DNA of 64,000 nt from Mucilaginibacter sp. Bleaf8. GTDB taxonomy: Bacteria; Bacteroidota; Bacteroidia; Sphingobacteriales; Sphingobacteriaceae. Positions 26,124 through 35,068 of the stretch are shown piece by piece (the first letter of the stretch is position 1; each line of letters opens with the position of its first letter). The stretch is from the NCBI RefSeq assembly GCF_018390515.1, contig NZ_JAHBBK010000003.1:496001-560000 (forward strand), in the 5' to 3' direction. Position numbers and translations under genes: made by a program. The notes beneath the pieces are model-generated. The model was not told where the DNA came from. It was given only the letters and a program-made list of their open reading frames with translations, and made no database searches.

Positions 26124-28052
26124 ATGTTTAAAAGATTTATTTGCAGCCTGGCAACATTGATGCTGGGCTGCTTTGTTGCACACAGTCAGGATAAGAGCCT
26201 GCCTAAAGATTTGTACATAGCCAGCACCATTCCCGACTCATTAAAGCAAGATGCCAACTCGGTTATCCGCTACTCCGCCGATGAGATGACCGTATCTGCT
26301 CCGGGCAGGGCTGTAACAAGGCACCACGGTATTGTTAGCCTGCTTAATGAAAAGGCAGATGACGAAGCCAGGTTGGTATTATTTTACGATAAAAAGTTTA
26401 TTAGTGTAAACAGTATGCAAATGCTGGTATACAATGCCGAGGGTAAGCTTATCAAAAAATACAGCAAAAGCGATGCGTACGAAAGGTCGGCTACAGATGG
26501 ATTTTCTATCATTACCGACGACCGTTTATTAGCGCTGCGGCATGATGTGGGCACCTACCCGGTTACCGTCGAAACCATATACGAAATTAACCAGAATAGC
26601 TACCTGGATCTCAATGCCTGGCATATACAGCCAGCCGAAACAGCGGTGCAAAGTTCCAGTTATAAAATAGTAGTTAATCCGGGCATTGGCTTTCGTTATA
26701 AAAACAAGAACACCACCATAGCGCCAATAAAAGCAAACAATGGTAAATATGATATATACACATGGCAGGTAAATAACCTGAAAGCATTTAAACCCGAAGA
26801 GGAGGTACCTGACTGGCGGCTGGAAGCTAAAGTGGAGTTTGCGAGCAACAATTTTGAATATAATGGATTGCCGGGTAACTTTAGCAGCTGGCAAAGCTTT
26901 GGTGCATGGTATTCTGCACTTAGCGCCGATGTAAGTACGCTTTCACCTCTAAGGACTGCAGAGATAAAAGCAATGGTTGCAGGGTATAGAACGGATAAAG
27001 AAAAAGCACGTTTCCTATACAATTATATGCAGCAAAATATGCGTTATGTAAGTATACAGTTAGGGATCGGTGGCCTCAAGCCATTTCCCGCTATGTTTGT
27101 GGATCAGAAAAAATATGGTGATTGCAAGGCGCTTTCGAACTACATGTATGCGCTGCTGAAAGCGGTAGATATACCCTCATATTGTGCTTTGGTAAGAGCA
27201 GGAAAAAATGCCGAGGCGGCTGATGTCGACTTTCCGTCAAGCTCATTCAACCATATGATTTTGTGTGTTCCGTTCAAAGGTGATACCACTTGGCTGGAAT
27301 GTACCAGTAATACACACCCTTTTGGCAAGTTGGGCACTTTCACCGAAAACCGCAATGCCCTGCTCATAACCGAAAATGGTGGTAAACTGGTGAACACACC
27401 TAAAAGTACCGGTGCCGATAACCAGTTCAATAGCCGGGTGCACATTGAGCTGGATGCCGACGGCGGGGCCAAGGCAAAAGTAAAAATACTAAGCACCGGT
27501 GGTTACCGCGATCTGTTTGTAAACCGTTTTTCAACTATCAGCCAGGATAAGCAAAAGGAGTACTTGTTAATGGCTTATAACATCAAACAGCCCATCGCGT
27601 TTGAATTTAAAGAAGCGCCCGATAGTGCCGGTATTAAAGAGGTGAATCTGGATTTAGAGTATGATAATTTTTGCGATATCGCGGCCGGCAGCAAGCGCTT
27701 TTACCGACCGCGTGTGTTCGATTTGTGGGTGGCAACCATGCCTGCAGAGCAACATCGTAAAAATGATTATTACTTTGAGCACCCCATGCAAAAAAGCTGC
27801 GTAACCACCATTGCGCTGCCGCCGGGTTTCGAGGCCGAATCCTTACCTGCAGATGTAAGCCTGAAATTCAGTTACGGTACTTACCAGGCCAGCTATAAAT
27901 ATGATGCAGCCAAAAACGAAGTAATCAGCACCGTGAAATTTGATCTGAATAACCAGGTGATACCTGCTGCACGCTATACAGAAATGCAGCAATACATGGA
28001 TAACATTGCCAAAGCACAAAATAAAAAGCTGGTTATTAAACGCAAGGCCTAA
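26124..28052 (+). CDS. DUF3857/transglutaminase-like protein, catalytic residues present
   Basis: A 642-residue secreted paralogue of the preceding protein. A signal peptide (cleavage near VAHSQ) is followed by DUF3857, a transglutaminase-like domain and a C-terminal beta domain. The core shows KKYGDCKALSNYMYALL with Cys334, and FNHMILCVP with His377. The third triad position is Glu (WLECTS) in place of Asp. Family proteins are predicted periplasmic thiol proteases or peptide-crosslinking enzymes, and no substrate is known. Tandem arrangement with an inactive copy suggests the two proteins act together. The stop codon (28050-28052) overlaps a promoter box for the downstream aat gene. Confidence 0.9.
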   Translation: MFKRFICSLATLMLGCFVAHSQDKSLPKDLYIASTIPDSLKQDANSVIRYSADEMTVSAPGRAVTRHHGIVSLLNEKADDEARLVLFYDKKFISVNSMQMLVYNAEGKLIKKYSKSDAYERSATDGFSIITDDRLLALRHDVGTYPVTVETIYEINQNSYLDLNAWHIQPAETAVQSSSYKIVVNPGIGFRYKNKNTTIAPIKANNGKYDIYTWQVNNLKAFKPEEEVPDWRLEAKVEFASNNFEYNGLPGNFSSWQSFGAWYSALSADVSTLSPLRTAEIKAMVAGYRTDKEKARFLYNYMQQNMRYVSIQLGIGGLKPFPAMFVDQKKYGDCKALSNYMYALLKAVDIPSYCALVRAGKNAEAADVDFPSSSFNHMILCVPFKGDTTWLECTSNTHPFGKLGTFTENRNALLITENGGKLVNTPKSTGADNQFNSRVHIELDADGGAKAKVKILSTGGYRDLFVNRFSTISQDKQKEYLLMAYNIKQPIAFEFKEAPDSAGIKEVNLDLEYDNFCDIAAGSKRFYRPRVFDLWVATMPAEQHRKNDYYFEHPMQKSCVTTIALPPGFEAESLPADVSLKFSYGTYQASYKYDAAKNEVISTVKFDLNNQVIPAARYTEMQQYMDNIAKAQNKKLVIKRKA

Positions 28053-28057
28053 CTTTG
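28050..28057 (+). promoter_or_regulatory. TAnnTTTG -7 promoter box for aat
   Basis: TAACTTTG starts on the stop codon of the DUF3857 gene and ends 10 nt before the aat ATG at 28068. A very short leader of a few nucleotides is predicted. Confidence 0.55.
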
Positions 28058-28067
28058 CCTTGCAGAT

Positions 28068-28706
28068 ATGATATTTAAACTTGATGAGCGTTTAATATTT
28101 CCAAAGCCCGATCTGGCCGAGCCAGACGGGCTTTTGGCTATTGGCGGCAACTTGTCGCCCGAGCGCCTGTTAATGGCTTACAGTCACGGCATTTTCCCCT
28201 GGTATAGTGAGGAAACGCCTATCCTGTGGTATTCGCCGCATGAGCGTTTTGTGCTATACCCGCCCGAGCTTCGCATCAGTAAGAGTATGCGGCAAGTGCT
28301 GCGTTCAGGCAAATTCAACGTCACTGTAAACCGGTGCTTTGCGGATGTCATTGAAGCCTGCTCGGCTGTTCCGCGCGAGGGGCAGGATGGTACCTGGATC
28401 ACTGCTGATATGAAGCAAGCCTATATAAAGCTTCACCGGTTGGGCTTTGTCCATTCGTATGAAGTATGGCAGCAAAATGAATTGGTAGGCGGCTTGTACG
28501 GCGTACAGGTAGGCCGGGTGTTTTGCGGCGAAAGTATGTTTAGCCGGGCAAGTAATGCATCAAAAATGGCACTTATTACCTTGTGCCAAAGCGGTCAATA
28601 TGATCTGGTAGATTGCCAGGTGCATACCGAGCACTTGGAAAGTATGGGCGCCCACTTCATCAGCCGGGATACCTACATGGCCTTATTGCAAGATAATAGC
28701 GCCTGA
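28068..28706 (+). CDS. aat: Leucyl/phenylalanyl-tRNA--protein transferase
   Basis: A 212-residue Aat. It transfers Leu or Phe from aminoacyl-tRNA to proteins with N-terminal Arg or Lys, marking them for ClpAP through ClpS in the N-end rule pathway. The N terminus has FPKPDLAEPDGLLAIGG and YSHGIFPWYSEETPILWYSP, both family signatures. The middle shows GTWIT and HRLGFVHSYEVW, and the GNAT-like core has LVGGLYGVQVGRVFCGESMFS. Length is slightly shorter than the 234 residues of E. coli, mainly at the ends. It is followed by ruvC after 23 nt that contain a separate promoter box. Confidence 0.95.
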   Translation: MIFKLDERLIFPKPDLAEPDGLLAIGGNLSPERLLMAYSHGIFPWYSEETPILWYSPHERFVLYPPELRISKSMRQVLRSGKFNVTVNRCFADVIEACSAVPREGQDGTWITADMKQAYIKLHRLGFVHSYEVWQQNELVGGLYGVQVGRVFCGESMFSRASNASKMALITLCQSGQYDLVDCQVHTEHLESMGAHFISRDTYMALLQDNSA

Positions 28707-28714
28707 AAAAAACG

Positions 28715-28722
28715 TACCTTTG
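28715..28722 (+). promoter_or_regulatory. TAnnTTTG -7 promoter box for ruvC
   Basis: TACCTTTG ends 7 nt before the ruvC ATG at 28730. No convincing -33 TTG at the right distance is visible. If used, the transcript would begin at or a few bases before the start codon. Confidence 0.55.
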
Positions 28723-28729
28723 CATTTGT

Positions 28730-29326
28730 ATGCAGCAACAGCCACAAAAGGAAAGGATAATTCTGGGTATAGACCCCGGAACAGCGGTGATGGGTTATGG
28801 CTTAATTAAAGAAACCGGCAGCAAAATAGAGCTCATTAGCCTGGGCATTGTAAAAATACCACCCGGCGACGATCACATGATCAAGCTGCAACGCATTTTC
28901 GAAAAAACGGTTGCGCTTATCGATAACTATCACCCGGATACGCTGGCTATCGAGGCACCTTTTTACGGTAAAAATATTCAGGTAATGCTTAAGCTGGGGC
29001 GTGCGCAGGGTACGGCTATTGCTGCAGCATTATCACGTAATATTCCGGTAAATGAGTATTCGCCACGCAAAATCAAACAGTCTATCACAGGTAATGGTAA
29101 CGCTACTAAAGAACAGGTAGCCGCTATGTTACAACGCTTGCTGAACTTTAAAGAAACGCCTGAATTTTTGGATGCTACCGACGGCCTGGCCGTTGCTGTT
29201 TGTCATAGCTTTCAGAAAATTACCACCGGTCGTGGCAGTAAAATCACTTATTCGGGTTGGGAATCGTTCGTAAAAGACAACACCCAGCGGGTGGCCTCAC
29301 CGTTAAAAATCAAAAAGCCTTTGTAA
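28730..29326 (+). CDS. ruvC: Crossover junction endodeoxyribonuclease RuvC
   Basis: A 198-residue Holliday junction resolvase. The catalytic carboxylates are visible in ILGIDPGTAVMGYG (first Asp), LAIEAPFYGKN (Glu) and LDATDGLAVAVCH (Asp pair before His). PRKIKQSITGNGNATKEQV is the conserved DNA-contact region. A C-terminal tail of about 30 residues (after TTGRGSK) extends beyond the E. coli protein and ends in basic residues, which is usual in Bacteroidota. RuvC works with RuvAB in resolving recombination intermediates. The start ATG is at 28730. The following gap to aspS is 153 nt. Confidence 0.96.
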   Translation: MQQQPQKERIILGIDPGTAVMGYGLIKETGSKIELISLGIVKIPPGDDHMIKLQRIFEKTVALIDNYHPDTLAIEAPFYGKNIQVMLKLGRAQGTAIAAALSRNIPVNEYSPRKIKQSITGNGNATKEQVAAMLQRLLNFKETPEFLDATDGLAVAVCHSFQKITTGRGSKITYSGWESFVKDNTQRVASPLKIKKPL

Positions 29327-29448
29327 TTTCAGCACTGCTGTAGAATATTATCAGCCAGCAGTTTCCGGGCCCCGAATGTTATTCTTTACCTTCACAAAAT
29401 ACGCTTAAGGGTATTTTACTTTGCATTTCAAGGTATTTCAATTATAAT

Positions 29449-29456
29449 TACTTTTG
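29449..29456 (+). promoter_or_regulatory. TAnnTTTG -7 promoter box for aspS
   Basis: TACTTTTG lies 23 nt before the aspS ATG at 29480. A TTTG at 29420-29423 is a possible upstream element, but the spacing of 25 nt is longer than usual. Confidence 0.5.
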
Positions 29457-29479
29457 CAAACTTTACATTAACTGGTATT

Positions 29480-31225
29480 ATGCTAAGAACTCATACTTGT
29501 GGCGAATTAAACATCAGCCACTTAGGCCAAACCGTTACCCTGTGCGGATGGGTACAAAAATCGCGCGACTTAGGCGGAACGACATTTATTGATGTACGTG
29601 ATCGCTACGGCTTAACGCAATTGGTATTGAATACTGATTCGGATGCAGCCCTGCGTGATACCGGCCGCAAGTTGGGCCGGGAGTTTGTAGTGAAAGTAAC
29701 GGGTAATGTGCTGGAGCGTACCAATAAGAACCCTAAGATTCCGACCGGAGATATCGAAATTGCTGTTGAGGCTTTAGAGATATTAAATGAAGCCAAAATA
29801 CCGCCATTCCTGATCGAGGATGAAACCGACGGCGGCGAGGAACTGCGTGCCAAATATCGTTACCTTGATTTGCGCCGTAATCCTATACGCAACAACCTGA
29901 TGCTGCGCCACAAAATGGCTCAGGAAGTGCGTAAATACTTAGACGGACTCGACTTTATCGAGGTAGAAACCCCGGTGCTGATCAAATCGACTCCCGAAGG
30001 TGCACGCGACTTTGTGGTACCAAGCCGTATGAACCAGGGCGAGTTTTATGCCCTGCCGCAATCGCCGCAAACCTTTAAGCAATTACTGATGGTAAGCGGT
30101 TTTGACCGTTATTTCCAGATCGTAAAATGTTTCAGAGACGAGGATTTGCGTGCCGACCGCCAGCCGGAATTTACGCAGATAGACTGTGAAATGTCTTTCA
30201 TTGAACAGGAAGATATCCTGAACATATTTGAAGGCATGGCCCGTCACCTGTTCAAAACCGTAAAAGGTGTTGAGCTGGATGAGTTTCCGCGCATGCAATA
30301 TGCTGATGCCATGCGTTTGTATGGTTCCGATAAACCGGATGTACGCTTTGGGATGCAGTTTGTGGAACTGAATGATACTGTAAAAGGTAAAGGCTTTGGT
30401 GTATTTGATAATGCCGAACTGGTGGTAGGTATCAACGCTAAGGGAGCGGCATCTTATACCCGCAAGCAGCTGGATGAATTAACAGAATGGTTAAAACGTC
30501 CGCAAATTGGTGCAACCGGTTTGATTTACATGCGCCACAATGACGACGGTTCGTTAAAATCATCAGTAGATAAATTTTATAACGAAGAAGAACTGCAAAA
30601 ATGGTCGGCCGCGTTTGATACCAAACCAGGCGACTTGGTGCTGGTATTAGCAGGCCTTACTGATAAGGTGCGCAAGCAACTGAATGAGTTACGTCTGGAA
30701 ATGGGCTCACGCTTGGGCCTGCGCAGCAAGGATGTATTTGCACCGCTATGGGTGCTTGATTTCCCGTTGCTGGAATTTGATGAAGAAAGCGGCCGTTATC
30801 ATGCTATGCACCATCCGTTCACTTCGCCTAAACCCGAGGATATTACCATGCTGGATACTAACCCTGGAGCGGTACGTGCCAATGCCTACGATATGGTGAT
30901 AAACGGTATTGAGGTTGGCGGTGGCTCTATCCGTATTTATGACCGCGAACTGCAATCGCTGATGTTTAAGCACCTTGGGTTTACACCGGAGGAAGCGCAA
31001 AAGCAATTCGGTTTCCTGATGGATGCCTTTGAGTTTGGTGCACCGCCGCATGGTGGTATTGCGTTCGGTTTCGATAGGTTGTGCTCTATCTTTGCCGGGC
31101 TGGATTCTATTCGTGATGTTATGGCCTTCCCGAAAAACAACTCGGGCCGCGATGTCATGATTGATGCCCCTGCAACTATTTCTGAAGCACAATTACAGGA
31201 ACTGAGTATCAAAACTATAGTTTAA
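29480..31225 (+). CDS. aspS: Aspartate--tRNA ligase
   Basis: A 581-residue class II synthetase of bacterial type. The N-terminal OB anticodon-binding domain contains [15 protein letters not shown] and FIDVRDRYG. Motif 2 is in [18 protein letters not shown], the GAD insertion domain occupies about residues 285-410, and motif 3 is in [16 protein letters not shown] near the C terminus. It charges tRNA-Asp. A short gap of 26 nt leads to the FKBP lipoprotein gene, which may be co-transcribed. Upstream is an exact promoter box, 23 nt from the ATG. No neighbour gatCAB genes are seen, so discriminating versus non-discriminating action cannot be judged. Confidence 0.97.
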   Translation: MLRTHTCGELNISHLGQTVTLCGWVQKSRDLGGTTFIDVRDRYGLTQLVLNTDSDAALRDTGRKLGREFVVKVTGNVLERTNKNPKIPTGDIEIAVEALEILNEAKIPPFLIEDETDGGEELRAKYRYLDLRRNPIRNNLMLRHKMAQEVRKYLDGLDFIEVETPVLIKSTPEGARDFVVPSRMNQGEFYALPQSPQTFKQLLMVSGFDRYFQIVKCFRDEDLRADRQPEFTQIDCEMSFIEQEDILNIFEGMARHLFKTVKGVELDEFPRMQYADAMRLYGSDKPDVRFGMQFVELNDTVKGKGFGVFDNAELVVGINAKGAASYTRKQLDELTEWLKRPQIGATGLIYMRHNDDGSLKSSVDKFYNEEELQKWSAAFDTKPGDLVLVLAGLTDKVRKQLNELRLEMGSRLGLRSKDVFAPLWVLDFPLLEFDEESGRYHAMHHPFTSPKPEDITMLDTNPGAVRANAYDMVINGIEVGGGSIRIYDRELQSLMFKHLGFTPEEAQKQFGFLMDAFEFGAPPHGGIAFGFDRLCSIFAGLDSIRDVMAFPKNNSGRDVMIDAPATISEAQLQELSIKTIV

Positions 31226-31251
31226 TACGTAGGGGTTGTAAATACGATATA

Positions 31252-31728
31252 ATGAAAAAACTACTGTTACTATTAAGCGTACTATTTATTGGCCTGGCTG
31301 GCTGTAAAAAAGACAAAACCAACAATTTTGATGCAGCCAAGCAAGCTGCCGAAGATGATGCCAAAATACAAGCGTATCTGAAAGCCAATAACATTACGGC
31401 TGTAAAAGATACTTCGGGCTTGTACTACCAGGTGTTAATACCCGGAACGGGTGCCAATGCCACCAGTAGTTCAACCGTTAATGTGAATTACACCGGTACG
31501 TTGCTTGATGGTACCCAGTTTGATACGGGAAATTTTAGCACCAGTTTAAGTGCCAGTGCCAATGTGATTAAAGGATGGAAGATTGGTTTAACGCATATCA
31601 ACAAAGGTGGCCGTATACTGCTCATTATGCCATCGGCCTTAGGTTATGGTGATTTATCGCCGGGTGATAAAATACCGGCTAACTCGGTATTGGTATTCAA
31701 GATAGATATGCTGAGCATAAATAATTAA
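31252..31728 (+). CDS. FKBP-type peptidyl-prolyl isomerase lipoprotein
   Basis: A 158-residue lipoprotein. The signal ends in GLAGC, so Cys18 is the lipidation site, followed by a short charged linker. The FKBP domain covers about residues 60-157 with VNVNYTGTLLDGTQFD, VIKGWKIGLTHINKGG and the late block IPSALGYGD-like PSALGYGDLSPGDKIPANSVLVF. These proteins speed up cis-trans isomerisation of proline bonds and help fold periplasmic or surface proteins. The N-terminal helix (AAKQAAEDDAKIQAYL) resembles that of other Bacteroidota FKBP lipoproteins. A hairpin terminator follows 24 nt after the stop. Confidence 0.93.
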   Translation: MKKLLLLLSVLFIGLAGCKKDKTNNFDAAKQAAEDDAKIQAYLKANNITAVKDTSGLYYQVLIPGTGANATSSSTVNVNYTGTLLDGTQFDTGNFSTSLSASANVIKGWKIGLTHINKGGRILLIMPSALGYGDLSPGDKIPANSVLVFKIDMLSINN

Positions 31729-31751
31729 GTACTTTTTTTATATACTGACAG

Positions 31752-31774
31752 AAGAGGCCCTAAGGCCTCTTTTG
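31752..31774 (+). terminator. Intrinsic terminator after the FKBP gene
   Basis: An 8-bp stem (31752-31759 with 31764-31771) with a 4-nt loop is followed by a short T run. It probably ends the aspS-FKBP transcript. Confidence 0.65.
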
Positions 31775-31818
31775 TCATTTTAAGACTCTTTACTATCTTA
31801 ATAGCCAAATAGCAATGT

Positions 31819-33123
31819 ATGAAAAATACTTACTTAATCGCTCTTTTACTATGTGCAGGCTCGGCCTTCGGGCAGGATGCTTTGAAAGCACGTGTTGCGC
31901 AAAAAGCAGATGCGCTTCAACCCAAACTGGTAAACTGGCGGCGGGATTTCCATGAGCACCCCGAGCTGGGTAACCACGAAACACGCACGGCCGAAATCAT
32001 TGCCAAACACTTAAAAGCATTAGGGATACAGGTACAAACCGGCGTGGCCAAAACGGGTGTGGTAGGTATACTTAAAGGCGGTAAGCCCGGGCCGGTGGTA
32101 GCCCTGCGTGCCGATATGGACGGGCTGCCGGTAACCGAGCGTGTAGATATACCGTTTGCATCCAAAGTAAAAACCACCTTTAATGGCAACGAGGTGGGCG
32201 CTATGCACGCCTGCGGTCATGATAGCCACATGGCCATTCTGATGGGCGTGGCCGAGTTGTTATCGGGCATGAAGAATGATTTACATGGTACGGTAAAGTT
32301 TATCTTCCAGCCGGCCGAAGAAGGTCCGCCGTTTGGTGAAGAAGGAGGTGCCGAACTGATGGTAAAAGAAGGCGTATTGCAAAACCCTAAAGTAGATGTG
32401 ATATTTGGATTGCATATTAACGCTCAAACCGAAGTGGGTAAAATCACCTATCGCCCCGGTGGTACCATGGCTGCCGTTAATGATATGCAGATTGTGGTAA
32501 AAGGGCGCCAGTCGCATGGTGCTTACCCCTGGATGAGTGTCGACCCGATTGTGGTTTCGGCACAAATCATCAACAACCTGCAAACCATTGTAAGCCGTAA
32601 TGTAAACGTAACCGAAAATGCGGCTGTGGTAACTATCGGTTCTATCAATGGCGGCAACCGGTCCAACATTATTCCCGAAAAGGTAGAAATGATGGGTACG
32701 CTGCGAGCGCTGAGCCGCGATGATGAAAAGCTGCTGATAGACAGGGTAAAACAAATTGCTACCAAAACAGCCGAAGCCGCAGGCGCTACTGCCGAAGTGA
32801 AAATCCCGTTCAGCGTGCGTTACCCGGTTACCTACAATGATCCGGCGCTAACTGCCCGCATGCTGCCTACCCTGCAGGCAACAGCCGGAACTGCTAATGT
32901 GCAGGAGAAACCTGCCGTAACCGGTGCCGAAGATTTTAGCTTTTACCAGGAAAAAGTGCCCGGCCTGTTCTTCTTTTTAGGCGGCATGCCTAAAGGTGTC
33001 AATGCGGCAAAAACAGCCGCACATCATACGCCTGATTTTTACATCGACGAAAGCGGCTTTAGCCTGGGCGTAAAAGCCCTGTGCAATTTAACGCTGGACT
33101 ATATGGCTGGGAAAGGGAAATAA
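31819..33123 (+). CDS. Secreted M20D amidohydrolase (peptidase/IAA-amino acid hydrolase type)
   Basis: A 434-residue M20 family metallohydrolase with a signal peptide (cleavage near GSAFGQ). DFHEHPELGNHETRTA opens the catalytic domain. ALRADMDGLPV, the Cys-His ligand block AMHACGHDSHMA and QPAEEGPPFGEEGG carry the metal ligands and catalytic Glu. The dimerisation domain starts near VKGRQSHGAYPW. The last ligand is in the region PAVTGAEDFSFYQEKVPGLFFFLG. This pattern fits the M20D branch (hippurate, IAA-amino acid and N-acyl amino acid hydrolases). The substrate is not predictable, and the export signal suggests scavenging of acylated amino acids or peptides outside the cytoplasm. Confidence 0.92.
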   Translation: MKNTYLIALLLCAGSAFGQDALKARVAQKADALQPKLVNWRRDFHEHPELGNHETRTAEIIAKHLKALGIQVQTGVAKTGVVGILKGGKPGPVVALRADMDGLPVTERVDIPFASKVKTTFNGNEVGAMHACGHDSHMAILMGVAELLSGMKNDLHGTVKFIFQPAEEGPPFGEEGGAELMVKEGVLQNPKVDVIFGLHINAQTEVGKITYRPGGTMAAVNDMQIVVKGRQSHGAYPWMSVDPIVVSAQIINNLQTIVSRNVNVTENAAVVTIGSINGGNRSNIIPEKVEMMGTLRALSRDDEKLLIDRVKQIATKTAEAAGATAEVKIPFSVRYPVTYNDPALTARMLPTLQATAGTANVQEKPAVTGAEDFSFYQEKVPGLFFFLGGMPKGVNAAKTAAHHTPDFYIDESGFSLGVKALCNLTLDYMAGKGK

Positions 33124-33278
33124 AAGGTTATGTTAATTCAAGTGATGAAAATAGATGAATCATCATCTATGAACCCAAACGGAAAAAATCTTGACTACAA
33201 GATTATTGAGTTTATCTGTTAGAGAGTTTCAAAAAGCTTTTTTGTTGCACATTCATTTGTAACTTCGGGTAACCCTTG

Positions 33279-33731
33279 ATGTATAAAATGTATCTGAAGT
33301 ATGTTTTGTTTTTGGTTCTAATGATTGTTGGATTAAAATCTAAATCTCAAACTTTATTGAATTGCAATCTATCTGAAATAAATAAAGCCATCGTTTTACA
33401 TCAAGGAGGGCTTGTAAATAAATCCCTAATTAAAGCTAAATTTTCATATGCAACCCCGCCGGAAGGGAATGACTGTATTTTTCGTACTACTTGTTATTTT
33501 ACTTCCAAACATAAATGCTTCAAATACATAAATGAATACTGGGGTGATGAATTACCAAATCAGGAAATAAATAAACTTAAAGCATACTATCCGACGTTAA
33601 AAAAGATTAACAACAAGCCGCTATGGATAGATCATAAAAAGGGGTTTCAGATAACTCTGGTAAACGACAAAAGAACAGGCGCAGCCTACTCACTGAAAAT
33701 AGAAACCATTACCGGTAAAGGCAGATTATAA
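33279..33731 (+). CDS. Unknown secreted protein, AT-rich
   Basis: I do not recognise this 150-residue product. It begins with a signal peptide (LFLVLMIVGLKSKSQ) and the mature part contains four cysteines, in LLNCNL, NDCIF, TTCYF and HKCFKY, which could form two disulfides. The coding sequence is visibly richer in A and T than the flanking genes and uses many AAA, ATA and TTA codons. This points to an orphan or laterally gained gene. It starts the only accessory-looking patch of the window, between the M20 peptidase and a broken gene. ATG codons at 33279 and 33288 are both possible starts. Confidence 0.5.
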   Translation: MYKMYLKYVLFLVLMIVGLKSKSQTLLNCNLSEINKAIVLHQGGLVNKSLIKAKFSYATPPEGNDCIFRTTCYFTSKHKCFKYINEYWGDELPNQEINKLKAYYPTLKKINNKPLWIDHKKGFQITLVNDKRTGAAYSLKIETITGKGRL

Positions 33732-33866
33732 AATTTAGTTCCAATGGCATTATCATCTAAATATAACATAAATAAATCAATCTGAAATATAATGTGGTTA
33801 GCATAAAGCAAAAATGTTGTAAGTGCTCGACAGATTGAAAGCTGAATATTTAAAAATAACCTTATC

Positions 33867-34746
33867 ATGTATAAGTCAATTCTCATCACAGTCTTGGTGC
33901 TGTTCTCCTTTCTTGGTGGCTTTGCACAAAAAAAGATTTGGCAGCTATCACTGACAGCATCCAAACCGAGGGTAAGCTGTTATATCGTTCCGAAATGGCC
34001 TCCTGGTATGGAACGGATGTTTTTATGGAAAAACTTAAACACCGGCAACCATTGTCTGGTGGATATCTGTCTTATGATACCGGGAAAGGAGTTAATAATA
34101 TCTTCTTTGGTAAGGGCGATGACCCTGAAGTGCTGGCAACCATATCCTTTAACTATGATTTTGACTTGAATAGTTACAAACTGGATACCGCCAGCCGTAA
34201 ACTCAACGAAACGGAGAAAGAGCTATTTACTATCCGCCGGGCAGCGCTCAGCGCTACCCGTACCGACACCCTGTTTAAACGGTATAATAACACCGGCACT
34301 AACTTAATTCCGGTGGTAGGCAAGCGCTATAAAAGAGTTTACATCCTTACCAGTCCTGAGCAAAGTGGTTATGTGATTTTAGGCAACGACTACCAGATTG
34401 ATTTTGATAAGAACAATAATATCACATCAAAAAGGAAAATCCATAAATCCATCTTTGTATTGCAAACGCAGGGCAAAGAGGTGCAAACGGCAGGTATGCA
34501 TAGCCATTTACCCACAACCGGCGAGTTTATGACGGTAACAGATGTGTGTACCCTGGCTTTATACGGTAAGTATACTACCTGGGACCAGTATTATACCATA
34601 TCAAAGGATTGCATTTCGATATGGGATATTAAAAAGCAATTGTTAGTAATCATGACGATGAAAGCTTGGAAGCGCATAGGCAACGATGTTGGCAAAAGCT
34701 CTCTGAACCCACCATCACATTAACGCGCTTTATCAAATCGGCTTAA
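33867..34746 (+). pseudogene. Frameshifted secreted protein gene, unknown family
   Basis: Two frames must be joined to read this gene. Frame one (from the ATG at 33867) gives a clean signal peptide, MYKSILITVLVLFSFLGGFAQ, then enters a run of seven A (33928-33934). Adding one A (or removing two) continues into a second frame with KKDLAAITDSIQTEGKLL and about 235 more sensible residues. Near 34643 a second shift is likely. The frame as read ends with poor sequence at 34723, while the next frame reads HDDESLEAHRQRCWQKLSEP and stops at 34746. The body has no known domain that I can name. It is probably decayed, but sequencing error or transcriptional slippage at A7 cannot be excluded. Confidence 0.65.
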
Positions 34747-34791
34747 ACATTTTTTTGAAAGCGGTTGTTGCATTACTAAAACCTATGAATT

Positions 34792-35043
34792 ATGATGTTA
34801 ACCGTACAACAAGCCGCTGAGTGGCAGGATATACTGATGATGGGTGCGCCAGCTGTAAATATGCAGCCCCTGTGGGCACAAAGTGTTCCTTACCCCGATG
34901 AAGATAATGCCGGTGATGACGATGAGGATTTTGACGACTTTATGGAAGACGAAAATGACCTGCGCGAAATCAGGGTAAATGATGATTTGGGCGAGCCTGA
35001 CCCGGAAGATGACGATCATCTGCCCGATGAAGAGTTACAATAG
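34792..35043 (+). CDS. Very acidic small protein, unknown
   Basis: An 83-residue product with a hydrophobic/neutral first 30 residues (WQDILMMGAPAVNMQPLW) and an extremely acidic remainder. From about residue 35 on, roughly half of the residues are Asp or Glu, with runs such as GDDDEDFDDFMEDENDL. There is no signal peptide. Such proteins can mimic nucleic acids or bind cations and basic proteins, but nothing here proves a role. ATG codons at 34792 and 34795 are adjacent. The gene lies next to a decayed gene and ends 25 nt before the convergent MFS gene. Confidence 0.5.
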   Translation: MMLTVQQAAEWQDILMMGAPAVNMQPLWAQSVPYPDEDNAGDDDEDFDDFMEDENDLREIRVNDDLGEPDPEDDDHLPDEELQ

Positions 35044-35068
35044 TACTTATTGAAACTTTTGATTTTCT

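Noticed and set aside
33226..33241. AAAAAGCTTTTTT palindrome as a terminator
   Set aside because: The self-complementary part is almost only A and T, has no GC stem, and would be too weak for an intrinsic terminator.
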